Source of the DNA: Prevotella sp.
GTDB taxonomy: Bacteria; Bacteroidota; Bacteroidia; Bacteroidales; Bacteroidaceae
Length of the DNA stretch: 64,000 nucleotides
Direction: 5' to 3'
Assembly: GCA_024695815.1 (NCBI GenBank)
Contig: JAILHK010000034.1
Location: 1-64,000 of the forward strand
Shown here in pieces: positions 9,923-18,949 of the stretch. The number at the start of each line of letters is the position of its first letter. Within the stretch, counting starts at the first letter, position 1. Position numbers and translations under genes: made by a program. The notes beneath the pieces were generated by a model that made no database searches, had not been told where the DNA came from, and was given only the letters and a program-made list of their open reading frames with translations.

Positions 9923-10132
9923 CTAAATTGCCGTTTTATTGCTTTCTCGGCGTTTTTTCTCTTCCATTAGGCATGCAATCTTACAGTCGCCCGATGCTTT
10001 GCTGCTGCATGTGGCACAGTCCTCGCCCTCTACAACAGGAGCGTCAGTGCCACCTTTCGTCAGCATTGACGACAGTGCTGCCACAATGCCCAGCACTGCC
10101 AGTGATATGATACAAATTAGTGCAAACTGCAT
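9923..10132 (-). CDS. Small membrane-anchored Cys-rich protein
   Basis: 69 residues: one N-terminal transmembrane helix (about 3-25), then a soluble tail with four cysteines as CxxC (ATCSSK) and CxxxxxC (DCKIACL region), ending in a Lys/Arg-rich segment. The pairs could bind metal or a cluster, but no family was recognised with certainty. It sits 6 bp after aroA and 15 bp before porW, so it is translated from the same message. Confidence 0.7.
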   Translation of the reverse strand: MQFALICIISLAVLGIVAALSSMLTKGGTDAPVVEGEDCATCSSKASGDCKIACLMEEKKRRESNKTAI

Positions 10133-10138
10133 ACGCTT

Positions 10139-11398
10139 TTATTGCTTATTGATTATGAATCCAGTTTTCTCCAGGTCGTCCCAATACATGGGGTACGACT
10201 TGCTCACCACCTGTGGGTTGTTGATGCAGACAGGCATGCGTAAGGCCATTGGTGCAAATGCCAGTGCCATGCGGTGGTCTTCGTATGTGTCAATAGAGTA
10301 GGGAATGTCGTCGGCTACGGATGCGCGTTTGCCGTCCCACATCAGCTCGCAGTCGTTAGCGCTCTTCAGCTCGATGCCCATTTTCTGCATCTCGGTAGTC
10401 AGCGCAGCGATGCGGTCGGTCTCCTTGATTTTCAGCGTCTGTAGTCCAGTAAAATGGAAGGGAACTCCCAGCGCGCAACAAGTGCAGACGAATGTCTGCG
10501 CCAGGTCGGGCATGTTCACAAAGTCATATTCCAATCTGGGCACGTGGCGTCCGCTCTTCCTCAGCGTCACCGTGGTGGGTACACCAGCTTCTTTTGTCTC
10601 AAAGATAGTCTTCACGCCCAATAGACTGAACAGATAGCGTACACCAGAGTCGCCCTGTTTCGAACCATCCATCAGTCCGCTCAGCTTCACCTCGGCATCC
10701 TCGTCCTTGCTCAGCGCTACCATCTCGTACCAGTAGCTGGCACCACTCCAGTCATTTTCTATCAGGTAGGGGCGTGCCACGTAGGGCTTAGGCTGCACGG
10801 TGATGGTATCTATCGATGTCCATTCGGCATCGGCGCCAAACTCGCGCATCGTCCATAGCGTTAGGTCTATGTATGGACGCGAGATGATCTCACCGGTCAG
10901 TCGCAGCGTCAGTCCCTTCTTTAGTACAGGACCAATCATCAGCAGGGCCGAAGTGTATTGCGACGACATGTTACCGGCAATCTCCAATTCGCCGCCTTCC
11001 AGTTGCTGTCCGTTGATTCTCAGCGGTGGAAAACCGTTCTCCCCCACGTATTCTATATCGGCCCCCAAGTGTCGCAGCGCGTCTACCAGCAGTTTGATGG
11101 GTCTGTGTTTCATACGGTCTGTGCCCGTAAGGATGTGTTCGCCACGTTCGGTAGCCGACAGGAATGCAGTCATGAAGCGCATGGCAGTGCCAGCCGCTTT
11201 GATGTCGATGACGTGTGGCATCTGTTCCAGTGCTCGAATAATCACCTCCGTGTCGTCGCAGTCGCTCAGGTTGTCAGGCAGCACATTGCCTCCCGTCAGT
11301 GCATGTATGATGAGTGCACGGTTGGAAATGCTCTTCGAGGCAGGCAGTTTGATGGTTGCCTTCAGCCTCTCCGGTGCTATGATGTTGTAAGTCTCCAT
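10139..11398 (-). CDS. aroA: 3-phosphoshikimate 1-carboxyvinyltransferase (EPSP synthase)
   Basis: Sixth step of the shikimate pathway: transfers enolpyruvate from PEP to shikimate-3-phosphate. Diagnostic segments are LPASKSISNRAL near the N-terminus, GTAMRFMTA, SSQYTSALLM and the C-terminal KIKETDRIAAL. A start at ATG 11398 (METYN) gives 419 residues. An in-frame TTG at 11410 is rejected because a TAACTTTG -7 box on the minus strand (11408-11415) overlaps it. With transcription likely starting near 11401, the message would be almost leaderless. It heads a six-gene operon with porW, porX and tsaE. Confidence 0.95.
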   Translation of the reverse strand: METYNIIAPERLKATIKLPASKSISNRALIIHALTGGNVLPDNLSDCDDTEVIIRALEQMPHVIDIKAAGTAMRFMTAFLSATERGEHILTGTDRMKHRPIKLLVDALRHLGADIEYVGENGFPPLRINGQQLEGGELEIAGNMSSQYTSALLMIGPVLKKGLTLRLTGEIISRPYIDLTLWTMREFGADAEWTSIDTITVQPKPYVARPYLIENDWSGASYWYEMVALSKDEDAEVKLSGLMDGSKQGDSGVRYLFSLLGVKTIFETKEAGVPTTVTLRKSGRHVPRLEYDFVNMPDLAQTFVCTCCALGVPFHFTGLQTLKIKETDRIAALTTEMQKMGIELKSANDCELMWDGKRASVADDIPYSIDTYEDHRMALAFAPMALRMPVCINNPQVVSKSYPMYWDDLEKTGFIINKQ

Positions 11399-11407
11399 AA
11401 TTGACGG

Positions 11408-11415
11408 CAAAGTTA
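11408..11415 (-). promoter_or_regulatory. -7 box of the aroA-porW-porX operon promoter
   Basis: Minus-strand TAACTTTG fits the Bacteroidota TAnnTTTG -7 element. A TTTG at 11428-11431 is only 12 bp upstream, too close to be a standard -33 box, so only the -7 element is firm. Confidence 0.55.
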
Positions 11416-11494
11416 CAAAATAAATGTCAAAATGCTACTATCGCCCCTTAATAATTAAAGATTTTTGGAAAAACGTGAAAAAGATGCAGAAAAA

Positions 11495-11526
11495 TTTGGC
11501 AGTTTCAGAAAAAGTCAGTACCTTTG
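11495..11526 (+). promoter_or_regulatory. Promoter of tRNA-Pro
   Basis: TTTG at 11495-11498, 20 bp, then TACCTTTG at 11519-11526: a full Bacteroidota -33/-7 promoter, 31 bp before the tRNA. Confidence 0.8.
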
Positions 11527-11557
11527 CATCCGCAATTCGAGAGAAGCGCGTTATGAT

Positions 11558-11633
11558 CGGGATTTAGCGCAGTTGGTAGCGCACACGTCTGGGGGGCGCG
11601 AGGTCGCTGGTTCGAGTCCAGTAATCCCGACCA
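11558..11633 (+). tRNA. tRNA-Pro (anticodon GGG)
   Basis: A 73-nt cloverleaf plus encoded CCA (11631-11633). The acceptor CGGGATT/AATCCCG is perfectly paired, the D-stem is GCGC/GCGC and the anticodon loop is CTGGGGG with anticodon GGG at positions 34-36. The T-stem is GCTGG/CCAGT with loop TTCGAGT. The anticodon stem CACGT/GCGCG contains an A-C mismatch at 28-42 and a T-G wobble at 31-39. Confidence 0.93.
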
Positions 11634-11639
11634 AATGAG

Positions 11640-11678
11640 AATCCAAATTACCAATTTTGGTGGTTTGGATTTTTTTTA
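11640..11678 (+). terminator. Terminator of tRNA-Pro
   Basis: AATCCAAA (11640-11647) pairs with TTTGGATT (11664-11671), with an inner ACCA/TGGT pair, followed by a run of T. It begins 7 bp after the tRNA CCA. Confidence 0.88.
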
Positions 11679-11714
11679 TCTTTTGTTCACGATGTTATTG
11701 ACCGTCAAATACAA

Positions 11715-11751
11715 CACAGAGGGTATGCTGATGAAGAGCATACCCTCTGTG
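11715..11751 (-). terminator. 15-bp perfect hairpin after the 12306-11773 gene
   Basis: CACAGAGGGTATGCT (11715-11729) pairs perfectly with AGCATACCCTCTGTG (11737-11751), loop of 7 nt. It lies 22 bp past the minus-strand stop at 11773. The following bases on the minus strand are only moderately T-rich, so termination may be imperfect; on the plus strand the tail is also weak. Confidence 0.65.
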
Positions 11752-11772
11752 CTTATATCGCGTGTGGTGTAG

Positions 11773-12306
11773 TTACCAAATCAGTTCACCTTTATAGAAA
11801 TACACGATTGAGAGACGATAGCGAGGCTGGTTGTCGTCTGGGCGGTGTAGCTCGCCTGTGTTTGCGTCAAGAAACTGCAGCTGCTTCTGGAACAACAGGT
11901 TGCGCTTTGTGTCCTTCACCCAGAACGTAGAGGATGGTCTTACGCGCATAGATGCCTCTTCAAGCAAGTTTATTAGTTTTGGATTGTTGCGAAGAATACT
12001 GTTTACTTCGTCCGTTTCTTCTTTTGAGGGGTAGGGATAACTAAAGTAGATGGTGTTGTAGAACTGCTGATCTATGTCATCCTGGCTGTACGGCTCGCCA
12101 TTACATATTTTTATGTGCTTGGGTGTTGTCTTGCCAAGCACTTTCAGCAGTATGCCACGTTCTGTGTTGCTCTCCTCTCGTATGCACAAGTAGCGAGAGC
12201 TTACATACTGTTTATATGTCGTTTTGCCGTTTTTTTTCAAGAGTCTCTCTTGTCTCGGGATTACGGCAATTTCTCCCAAAGTCCAGTTGTTTGTGTTCGT
12301 TGCCAT
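11773..12306 (-). CDS. Unrecognised protein, 177 residues
   Basis: No family was recognised. The sequence is soluble with no signal peptide or transmembrane helix. It contains a basic N-terminal part (PRQERLLKKNGKTTYK), an aromatic middle (YNTIYFSYPYPSKEE), a helix NNPKLINLLEEA, and a C-terminus rich in Tyr and Trp. Codon use looks like that of the chromosomal neighbours. It is a single-gene unit: a consensus promoter lies 135 bp upstream and a strong hairpin follows the stop. The 5' untranslated region would be about 128 nt. Confidence 0.75.
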   Translation of the reverse strand: MATNTNNWTLGEIAVIPRQERLLKKNGKTTYKQYVSSRYLCIREESNTERGILLKVLGKTTPKHIKICNGEPYSQDDIDQQFYNTIYFSYPYPSKEETDEVNSILRNNPKLINLLEEASMRVRPSSTFWVKDTKRNLLFQKQLQFLDANTGELHRPDDNQPRYRLSIVYFYKGELIW

Positions 12307-12440
12307 CTTATTGATTGTAATTTATATTATTTCAGAACGTTGTAGTCTTTTTCCTATATTTATCTTCCGTTGTTTTAAAACATTCGACATGATGTCGAGT
12401 TATTGTTGATTTTAAGATTTGTTATAGTAGAAATTCCGTG

Positions 12441-12471
12441 CAAAGGTAAGATTTTTTTTCGAAATACCAAA
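12441..12471 (-). promoter_or_regulatory. Promoter of the 12306-11773 gene
   Basis: On the minus strand TTTG (12471-12468), 19 bp, then TACCTTTG (12448-12441): a full -33/-7 consensus. The other bases between 12307 and 12597 are AT-rich and show no further gene. Confidence 0.75.
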
Positions 12472-12596
12472 TTGTTTGCAATAAAAATTAATTGCCGTTA
12501 AATTTTTCTTCACGTTTTTTTTACATAATCATAGTGCCACTTTCATACAGTTAAAGTGCAATTTTTATGAAACCGAACGATAGCTAGTGCCTGCCA

Positions 12597-15482
12597 TTAG
12601 TATTTCTGTAGGAAGGCCACGAGGTTATCGCCCTGGTCCAGCGAGAGCTTTTTACGTAGGCGATATCGGGCGGTCTCGATGCTGCGTTCGCTGCAGTTCA
12701 TGAGCGAGGCAATCTCTTTCGACGACAAGTTCATGCGAAGGTAGGCGCACAACTTACGGTCGTTCATCTTCAGGTCAGGGAATTGCTCGGTCAGTTTCTG
12801 CATGAAGTTATCATAGACCAGGTTGAAGTTCTCCTCGAATTTCTGCCAGTTAGAGTCGTCGCTCATGTTCATGTCGATGCCTCGTCGTATGTCCTTGATG
12901 CGCTTCTGTATGGCAGGTTTTGCTTCGTCGTGCTTCACACCCTCCGACAGTTCGAACATCGACTGGTCTATCTCTTGCAGCATCTCGTTTTTGCGCACCA
13001 GGTTGATGGTAGAGTCTGCCAGTTGGCTAGCTTTGTGTTTCAGTTGAATGTTTAGCTGTTCGTTGCGCAGCAGGGCCAGTTCCTTTTCCTGTTGAGCCTG
13101 CTGTATCTGGAACTCACGTTCCTGTTCGCGCAGTTGTCGTTCCTGTTCCTTCTTGACCCGTAGCAGCTTGTCGTTGTAGCGCATCTTCAGATATTTAGCC
13201 AGTGCATAGACAGTCAGTCCCAACAATATAATATATATAAGGTAGGCCCACCACGTCTCGTACCATGCCGGCAAAATCTCAATGATTTGTTGGAATTCAT
13301 CCTCCTGTCCTGTCAGTCGGTTGAGTGCTTTGACGTGGAAGGTGTAGATACCCTTGGGCAGGTGAGTGTACTCCTTGTTGTTGACCACCTGTGGCGAACT
13401 CCATGCCTTGTCGTAGCCCTCCAGCCAGTAAGAGTAGGTCACAGCCTGAGGGTCGCGGTATTCAGGCATGATGAACTCTATGCGCAGTGAGTTCTGACTG
13501 TGGGCCACCTGCAGGGGCTGTTGCTCCTTCTTTGGAAAGTACATGTACACCAAAGAGTCGCCCTCGTTGGTGCTGTAGATGCGTCGCACGTAAACCATCG
13601 ACTCATACTTCACGGGGCGCTCGTCGTGGAAGGCCACGTAGAACCCATCCAGTCCGTTGAAGATGGTCTGCTTGTCCAAAAAACTCGGTGCCCCCATCGA
13701 CATTTGCAGGTTGTCTATAATACCATTATACGACACATTGTCCACCACGTAGCCTTTGTCCTTGCGCTGAGCCAGCGCCATGAAGCCCGTCGTGTAGGCC
13801 CAAAGGTCGCCCTCAGGTGTCTCGTGGATGGTCAGCGGACTGCCATACTTATTAAATATACTGCTAATCTCCTTGTTCAGTTCCAACTGTCGTTTCTTAG
13901 CATTATAGTGATGCAGCCCGTCCACCGACGAAATGTACACCCGATTCCGAATCTTACAGATCGTGTTCAGGTTGTTCACCAGCAAGCCATTGCCTTCATG
14001 GAAGAACTCCATATGCTCAGCTTTCATCATGTCGCTGCTCAGCCGGAAGTGATAGATACCCTTCTGCCAGTGCGACACCCATATGCTGCCATCTGTATCC
14101 TCTAGTATCTGTCCGCTAATCTCCGGAAAGCCCTTCAGTCGGTGAGCCAGCGTCACACGTGCCCCCGTCTGGTTCAGAATGAAGAATCCCTCATAGTCGC
14201 ATCCCAGCAGATATCCAGGATGATGCACCAGTGGCACCATCTGCAGCGTGCCCAGTACCCCCTTGATGCGCTGCGACTTCCCGTTGTCGATGACAAAAGC
14301 CCCGTGGTCGGTGCCACAGAGCAGGTAGCCGTTGGAGGGCATCAAGCACCACACCTGTCCGTTCATACCGTCCACCAGTCGCACCTCCTCCTGTGTCGGA
14401 CCGTTAGACAGCGGATAGGCTGCTACGAAAAGTCCCTGGCTAGTGCCCAGATACAGCCTGTTGCCCATCAGCGCCGAGGCGCATCCCGAGCCCAGGTGGT
14501 TGTTCAGCAGCTTGTAGTAGCTGCCCGAAGTCAGCGCATAGGCAATACCGTTGTTCAGTCCCATCCATATGTTGTGTTGTCGGTCGAAGCCGATGCTCAG
14601 CACCGTGTTCTCTTCCAATCCATGAGCACTGTTCACATAGTCGGTGCGTCCAGACTTCAGATTTCTTACCACCAGTCCGTTGCGGATGGTGCCAATGGCC
14701 AGCGTCTCGTCGAGGATGGCCGCGCAGAAAATCTGGTTCTTCTTCAGAAATGAGTTGAAGTCCAGTTCGAAAGGCACAGTCCGTTGCTCTTTGGTCAGGT
14801 AGAGAAACAGCCCATCCTCCTCTGTAGCCAGCAGGTAATTGCCGTGATAGGGCAGGGCAGACCGGATGTTCTTGCCGTAGAGCGGTTCCATGCCAGCCAT
14901 TTTGATCAGGTGGTTGCCCTGGTAGATATAAGCCATCTCATTGCATGCAATCAGTATTCCCCGTTCGTCGATGGCTATCGACTCGATGCGATGAGGCACT
15001 TTCACCACCTTCATCTGGTCCTTGAAGTCCCACAGCAGGATGGAAGTCTTGTTCTGAAACACCGCATAGCCGTTCCATCGACTGATGTTCCACACCTCCA
15101 CCTCGTTCAGGTCGTTGTTGCTCAGCAAGTGCTTCAGACTGTAATATGCCAGCTTGTTCTCTTGGCTGTTGCCTTGAAAGTAGCCCAGTTCCTTGGTACC
15201 ACCCACCAGAATCCGGTTCCCCTCTTGGTCGAAATACACCGCACGCACATCACTATAGTTGCCATTCGGGTACACGTTCCACTGTCCCCCGTCGAAAGTG
15301 AGCAGTCCCGATGCGTTGCCAAACAGCATGCGCCCGTCGGCCCCCTGTGAGATGCTCCAGTTCTGTGTGCCAGCATGATACACATGGCGGTCGAAGTTAC
15401 GCAAGGTCAGGTGCTGTGCTCCCACCAGCATGGGTGCCGAAATCATGAAGATAGCCAATAGCAAAGAAAATGCAGTTCTCAT
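12597..15482 (-). CDS. SusR-like membrane sensor/transcription regulator (beta-propeller, Y_Y_Y, LuxR-type HTH)
   Basis: 961 residues from the ATG at 15482. A signal peptide (MRTAFSLLLAIFMISAPMLV...) is followed by a large periplasmic region of regulator-propeller repeats (about 25-620), a Y_Y_Y domain (about 660-740), one transmembrane helix (WWAYLIYIILLGLTVYALA), a long cytoplasmic coiled coil rich in Gln/Glu and a C-terminal LuxR-like helix-turn-helix (NLSSKEIASLMNCSERSIETARYRL). There is no histidine kinase or receiver domain, so it resembles SusR rather than a hybrid two-component system. It is divergent from susC and probably activates it on binding beta-1,3-gluco-oligosaccharides. A start further upstream (15545) is rejected because the promoter lies inside it. 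Confidence 0.88.
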   Translation of the reverse strand: MRTAFSLLLAIFMISAPMLVGAQHLTLRNFDRHVYHAGTQNWSISQGADGRMLFGNASGLLTFDGGQWNVYPNGNYSDVRAVYFDQEGNRILVGGTKELGYFQGNSQENKLAYYSLKHLLSNNDLNEVEVWNISRWNGYAVFQNKTSILLWDFKDQMKVVKVPHRIESIAIDERGILIACNEMAYIYQGNHLIKMAGMEPLYGKNIRSALPYHGNYLLATEEDGLFLYLTKEQRTVPFELDFNSFLKKNQIFCAAILDETLAIGTIRNGLVVRNLKSGRTDYVNSAHGLEENTVLSIGFDRQHNIWMGLNNGIAYALTSGSYYKLLNNHLGSGCASALMGNRLYLGTSQGLFVAAYPLSNGPTQEEVRLVDGMNGQVWCLMPSNGYLLCGTDHGAFVIDNGKSQRIKGVLGTLQMVPLVHHPGYLLGCDYEGFFILNQTGARVTLAHRLKGFPEISGQILEDTDGSIWVSHWQKGIYHFRLSSDMMKAEHMEFFHEGNGLLVNNLNTICKIRNRVYISSVDGLHHYNAKKRQLELNKEISSIFNKYGSPLTIHETPEGDLWAYTTGFMALAQRKDKGYVVDNVSYNGIIDNLQMSMGAPSFLDKQTIFNGLDGFYVAFHDERPVKYESMVYVRRIYSTNEGDSLVYMYFPKKEQQPLQVAHSQNSLRIEFIMPEYRDPQAVTYSYWLEGYDKAWSSPQVVNNKEYTHLPKGIYTFHVKALNRLTGQEDEFQQIIEILPAWYETWWAYLIYIILLGLTVYALAKYLKMRYNDKLLRVKKEQERQLREQEREFQIQQAQQEKELALLRNEQLNIQLKHKASQLADSTINLVRKNEMLQEIDQSMFELSEGVKHDEAKPAIQKRIKDIRRGIDMNMSDDSNWQKFEENFNLVYDNFMQKLTEQFPDLKMNDRKLCAYLRMNLSSKEIASLMNCSERSIETARYRLRKKLSLDQGDNLVAFLQKY

Positions 15483-15511
15483 GTTGTGTCGTCTTAAGTT
15501 TTTAGTTGCCG

Positions 15512-15519
15512 CAAAGATA
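15512..15519 (-). promoter_or_regulatory. -7 box of the SusR-like regulator
   Basis: Minus-strand TATCTTTG, 30 bp before the ATG at 15482, fits TAnnTTTG and decides the start codon of the regulator. Confidence 0.6.
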
Positions 15520-15676
15520 ATACAAATAAAATAATACTGCATCATTTTTCAACCTTTTTTGTGCTGAGGTGATTTTTTTTAGGTATTTTATAAAAATCGC
15601 CCATTTCTTCGATGTTTTGACGCTATTATTAAAAGCAAAAAAAAGCCAAAAAGTGAGTTTTTTATGTGGCATTTTT

Positions 15677-15708
15677 TTTGGGCTGATAGTCTAATCGACC
15701 TATCTTTG
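15677..15708 (+). promoter_or_regulatory. Promoter of the susC-led glucan operon
   Basis: TTTG (15677-15680), 20 bp, then TATCTTTG (15701-15708), 41 bp before the susC ATG. The bases between the two divergent promoters (15520-15676) are AT-rich with T-runs and are the likely binding region of the SusR-like regulator. Confidence 0.78.
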
Positions 15709-15749
15709 CAACCAGATTTTCGAATCAATAACCAAAAACCAAAGTAATA

Positions 15750-18700
15750 ATGAAGAAACAACTATTTACCTTAGCGCTGCTGATGCTACCACTTTTGATG
15801 GCAGCACAAAGCATCAAACTGCAAGGAACGGTAGTAGATGATCAAGATGGCGAACCGCTGGTTGGCGTCACTGTCATGATTACTGGTACCCAGCAAGCCA
15901 CCATCACAGACCTTGATGGCCACTTCACACTCTCGGCTTCGAAGGCCGGTACGGTCACCTTTTCTTATATAGGTTATAAGACCGCCCAACGCCCTTTCAG
16001 CAAGTCGGCAACGATGAATGTCCGTATGGCCAGCGACTCTAAGCTTCTCGACGAGGTGGTGGCCATCGGCTACGGCACCATGAAGAAAAGCGACCTGACC
16101 GGTTCGGTGGCCACGGTCAATACCGATCAGATGAAAAAGGTGCCAGCCGTCAGTATAGACCAGGCGTTGCAAGGTCGTGCAGCCGGTGTATCGGTGAATC
16201 TCAACTCCGGTCAGCCCGGATCTGGTGCCACCGTTCGCATCCGTGGTATCGGCACCGTCAATGATGCCAACCCCATCTACGTGGTCGATGGCGTCATCAC
16301 CGATAATATCGCCTTTCTGTCGCCCAACGATATCGTCTCTATGGAAGTACTGAAAGATGCCTCTTCCACCGCCATCTATGGTTCGCGCGGTGCTAACGGC
16401 GTCATCCTGGTCACCACCAAGAACGGCACCGGCAAGGCCGGCCATAGCGAGATATCCTACGACGGTTACTACGGCTGGCAGAGTGCCACCAAGATGCTCG
16501 ACGTGATGAAGTCTAAGGACTTCCTGGAGACCCAACTCTCGATGACAGGTGTTGCCCGCTCAAAACACAACTATTATTATAATAATGGTTTCAATGCCTT
16601 CATCAATCGCTATGTCACCTCCACCAGCGAATACTTTCCCGCCGTGCTGGGTTGGAATGCTGCCAACCCCACTGCCGGTTTTGATTATTCCGCTGTGGAT
16701 ACCGACTGGCAAAGCGAAGTGTTCCGTTCGGGTGCAGCCATGCAAAACCACCACGTGTCTATTGACGGCGCTTCTGAGAAGAGCACCTATTCTATCAGTG
16801 GCAGCTACTACGACCAGGACGGAACCATCATCGGTAGCGACTATCAGCGCTACACCCTGCGTATAAATACTTCGTACCAGATGAAACCTTGGCTGAAGGT
16901 CGGCGAGAACGCCACCTACATGACCAGTCATGGTCGTACGGTGATGAACAACAATGCCTCGGCAGGTGCTTCCATCATCTCTGCCGCACTGGCCATGGCG
17001 CCATGGGATCCCACCCACTATCCAGCAGGTTCGCTCACCCGCAAGGGCAAGGACCTGAGCGGTCAGATTGCCGCCGGCAGCAACTTTAAGAACGTCACCA
17101 ACCCCTTCTCTATGGTTGAGCATTCGCATCCTAAGAATGTCAACGAGCGCTTTGTGACCAACGTCTATGCCGAGATTACCCCGTTCAAAGGTCTCACTTT
17201 CCGCACCGACGTCAGCGCCGACATGACCTGGAACCGTGGCCGCGGCTATGGCGAGAAGTATCAGCACTCCGACTACGACTATTCAACGAAAGACGGTGTT
17301 TCTTCAAGCATCTATCGCTATAGCTCAGTGATTTGGAACAACATCCTGACCTATGCCAACAAGATTCACGACCACAACTTCTCTATCATGGCCGGTCAGA
17401 CTGGCGAGGAATATAACATGTATGGTCTGTCGGCATCGGGCAACTACGTCCAGGACGGCAGTAACCAGAACCACTGGTATATTAACTACACCGACCAGGC
17501 CACCCGTCTGGCTGGCGACGACGTCACCCGTTCGCGTCGCTTCTCATGGCTGGGTCGCGTGTTCTACAGCTATAAGGACCGCTACCTCTTCACCTTCAAT
17601 GTACGTGCCGATGGCACCAACAAGTTCCCAGAGAACAAGTGGGGCTACTTCCCCTCGCTGGCGCTAGGATGGCGTGCCAGCGAAGAGAACTTCCTGAAGA
17701 AAGTGGATTGGCTTGACAACATGAAGGTGCGCTTCGGTTGGGGTCGCATCGGTAACGATAAGATTGGCAACGATGCCTTTAATCAGACCGTTCAGTCCAC
17801 AGCTCCCACTTTCGTGAGCTACGTACTGGGACAGACTCAGGCGCTGACTGGCGGTGCCACGGTCATCACATGGAAGAATCAGGGCGGCCGATGGGAGCTC
17901 ACCGAGACCTGGAACCTGGGTGTTGATTTCAGCTTGTGGAACAAGAAACTCTACGGAAGCATTGAAGGCTTTGTCCGCGACACTAAGGACATGTTGCTCA
18001 CGGTGAAAGGTCCTGCTTGGATTGGCAACCTCTATGATGCACAAGCCAATGTCGGCAAGGTGCGCAACCTGGGCGTGGAAATCCAGTTAGGTCATTTCAA
18101 TAGCATTGGCAAGGTGAACTATTCAGTCGATGCCAACGTGTCGTTCATCAAGAACGAACTCTCTTCGCTGAATGGTGGCGACATCGTTCGCAACAGCGAC
18201 GGTATCCGCATCTGCGACCAGGGTTATCCCCTCTATACCTTCATGGGCTACAAATACTTAGGTGTCTATCAAACCGACGAAGAGGCTGCATCGGCTATGT
18301 GGGGCTATGGTGCTGCACAGCCCTATCATGCCGGCGATGCTAAATATGAAGATGTGTCAGGTCCTGCTGGACAGCCCGACGGCAAGATTGACGAGTACGA
18401 TAAGGTGGACATCGGCAATCCCTTCCCCACGGTGACCTATGGTCTGAACCTCACGGCCGACTATCAGGGCATTGATTTCTCTATGTTCTTCTCGGGTCAG
18501 GCCGGCAACAATATCTATAACGATATGCGCCGCCGTCTGGAAGGCACCGGCACCGAGTGTGCCTTGGCCGACTATATGGGTAATGTGTGGCACAACGTCT
18601 ATGACGACAATGGCAACATCGTGGGCCAGGAGGGTAGCATCCCCAATCCCTACAACTCTATCAACAACGCCATCTCCGACCGCTTTGTTGAAAACGGCAG

Positions 18701-18917
18701 TTTCCTGCGCCTGAAGAACATCCAGCTGGGCTACTCGCTGCCTAAGAACCTCATCTCGAAGGCAGGCATCAGCCGTCTGAGAATCTATGCTTCATGCAGC
18801 AATCTCTTTACCATTACCGGCTACAAAGGCTACGACCCCGAGGTTGGCAGCGGCGTGGACTATGGTAACTATCCTCAGGCTCGCACGTTCCTCATGGGTG
18901 CACAGCTGACTTTCTAA
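15750..18917 (+). CDS. SusC-type TonB-dependent outer-membrane oligosaccharide transporter
   Basis: 1055 residues. The signal peptide ends near LLMAAQ; then a carboxypeptidase-regulatory-like domain (about 22-100, GTVVDDQDGEPLVGVTVMITG), the plug (about 115-225 with SVATVNTDQ, GRAAGVSV, IRGIGTVNDANPIYVVDG and SSTAIYGSRGANGVILVTTK), and a 22-strand barrel ending in a terminal Phe (AQLTF). No N-terminal STN domain, so it is a transporter, not a FecA-like signaller. It forms the lidded SusCD complex with the next gene, 33 bp downstream. Specificity for beta-1,3-glucan oligosaccharides is inferred from the neighbouring enzymes. GC content is visibly higher than in the genes around 27-30 kb. Confidence 0.96.
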   Translation: MKKQLFTLALLMLPLLMAAQSIKLQGTVVDDQDGEPLVGVTVMITGTQQATITDLDGHFTLSASKAGTVTFSYIGYKTAQRPFSKSATMNVRMASDSKLLDEVVAIGYGTMKKSDLTGSVATVNTDQMKKVPAVSIDQALQGRAAGVSVNLNSGQPGSGATVRIRGIGTVNDANPIYVVDGVITDNIAFLSPNDIVSMEVLKDASSTAIYGSRGANGVILVTTKNGTGKAGHSEISYDGYYGWQSATKMLDVMKSKDFLETQLSMTGVARSKHNYYYNNGFNAFINRYVTSTSEYFPAVLGWNAANPTAGFDYSAVDTDWQSEVFRSGAAMQNHHVSIDGASEKSTYSISGSYYDQDGTIIGSDYQRYTLRINTSYQMKPWLKVGENATYMTSHGRTVMNNNASAGASIISAALAMAPWDPTHYPAGSLTRKGKDLSGQIAAGSNFKNVTNPFSMVEHSHPKNVNERFVTNVYAEITPFKGLTFRTDVSADMTWNRGRGYGEKYQHSDYDYSTKDGVSSSIYRYSSVIWNNILTYANKIHDHNFSIMAGQTGEEYNMYGLSASGNYVQDGSNQNHWYINYTDQATRLAGDDVTRSRRFSWLGRVFYSYKDRYLFTFNVRADGTNKFPENKWGYFPSLALGWRASEENFLKKVDWLDNMKVRFGWGRIGNDKIGNDAFNQTVQSTAPTFVSYVLGQTQALTGGATVITWKNQGGRWELTETWNLGVDFSLWNKKLYGSIEGFVRDTKDMLLTVKGPAWIGNLYDAQANVGKVRNLGVEIQLGHFNSIGKVNYSVDANVSFIKNELSSLNGGDIVRNSDGIRICDQGYPLYTFMGYKYLGVYQTDEEAASAMWGYGAAQPYHAGDAKYEDVSGPAGQPDGKIDEYDKVDIGNPFPTVTYGLNLTADYQGIDFSMFFSGQAGNNIYNDMRRRLEGTGTECALADYMGNVWHNVYDDNGNIVGQEGSIPNPYNSINNAISDRFVENGSFLRLKNIQLGYSLPKNLISKAGISRLRIYASCSNLFTITGYKGYDPEVGSGVDYGNYPQARTFLMGAQLTF

Positions 18918-18949
18918 CACTAGCGTAAGATTAATAAAGCATAAACATC

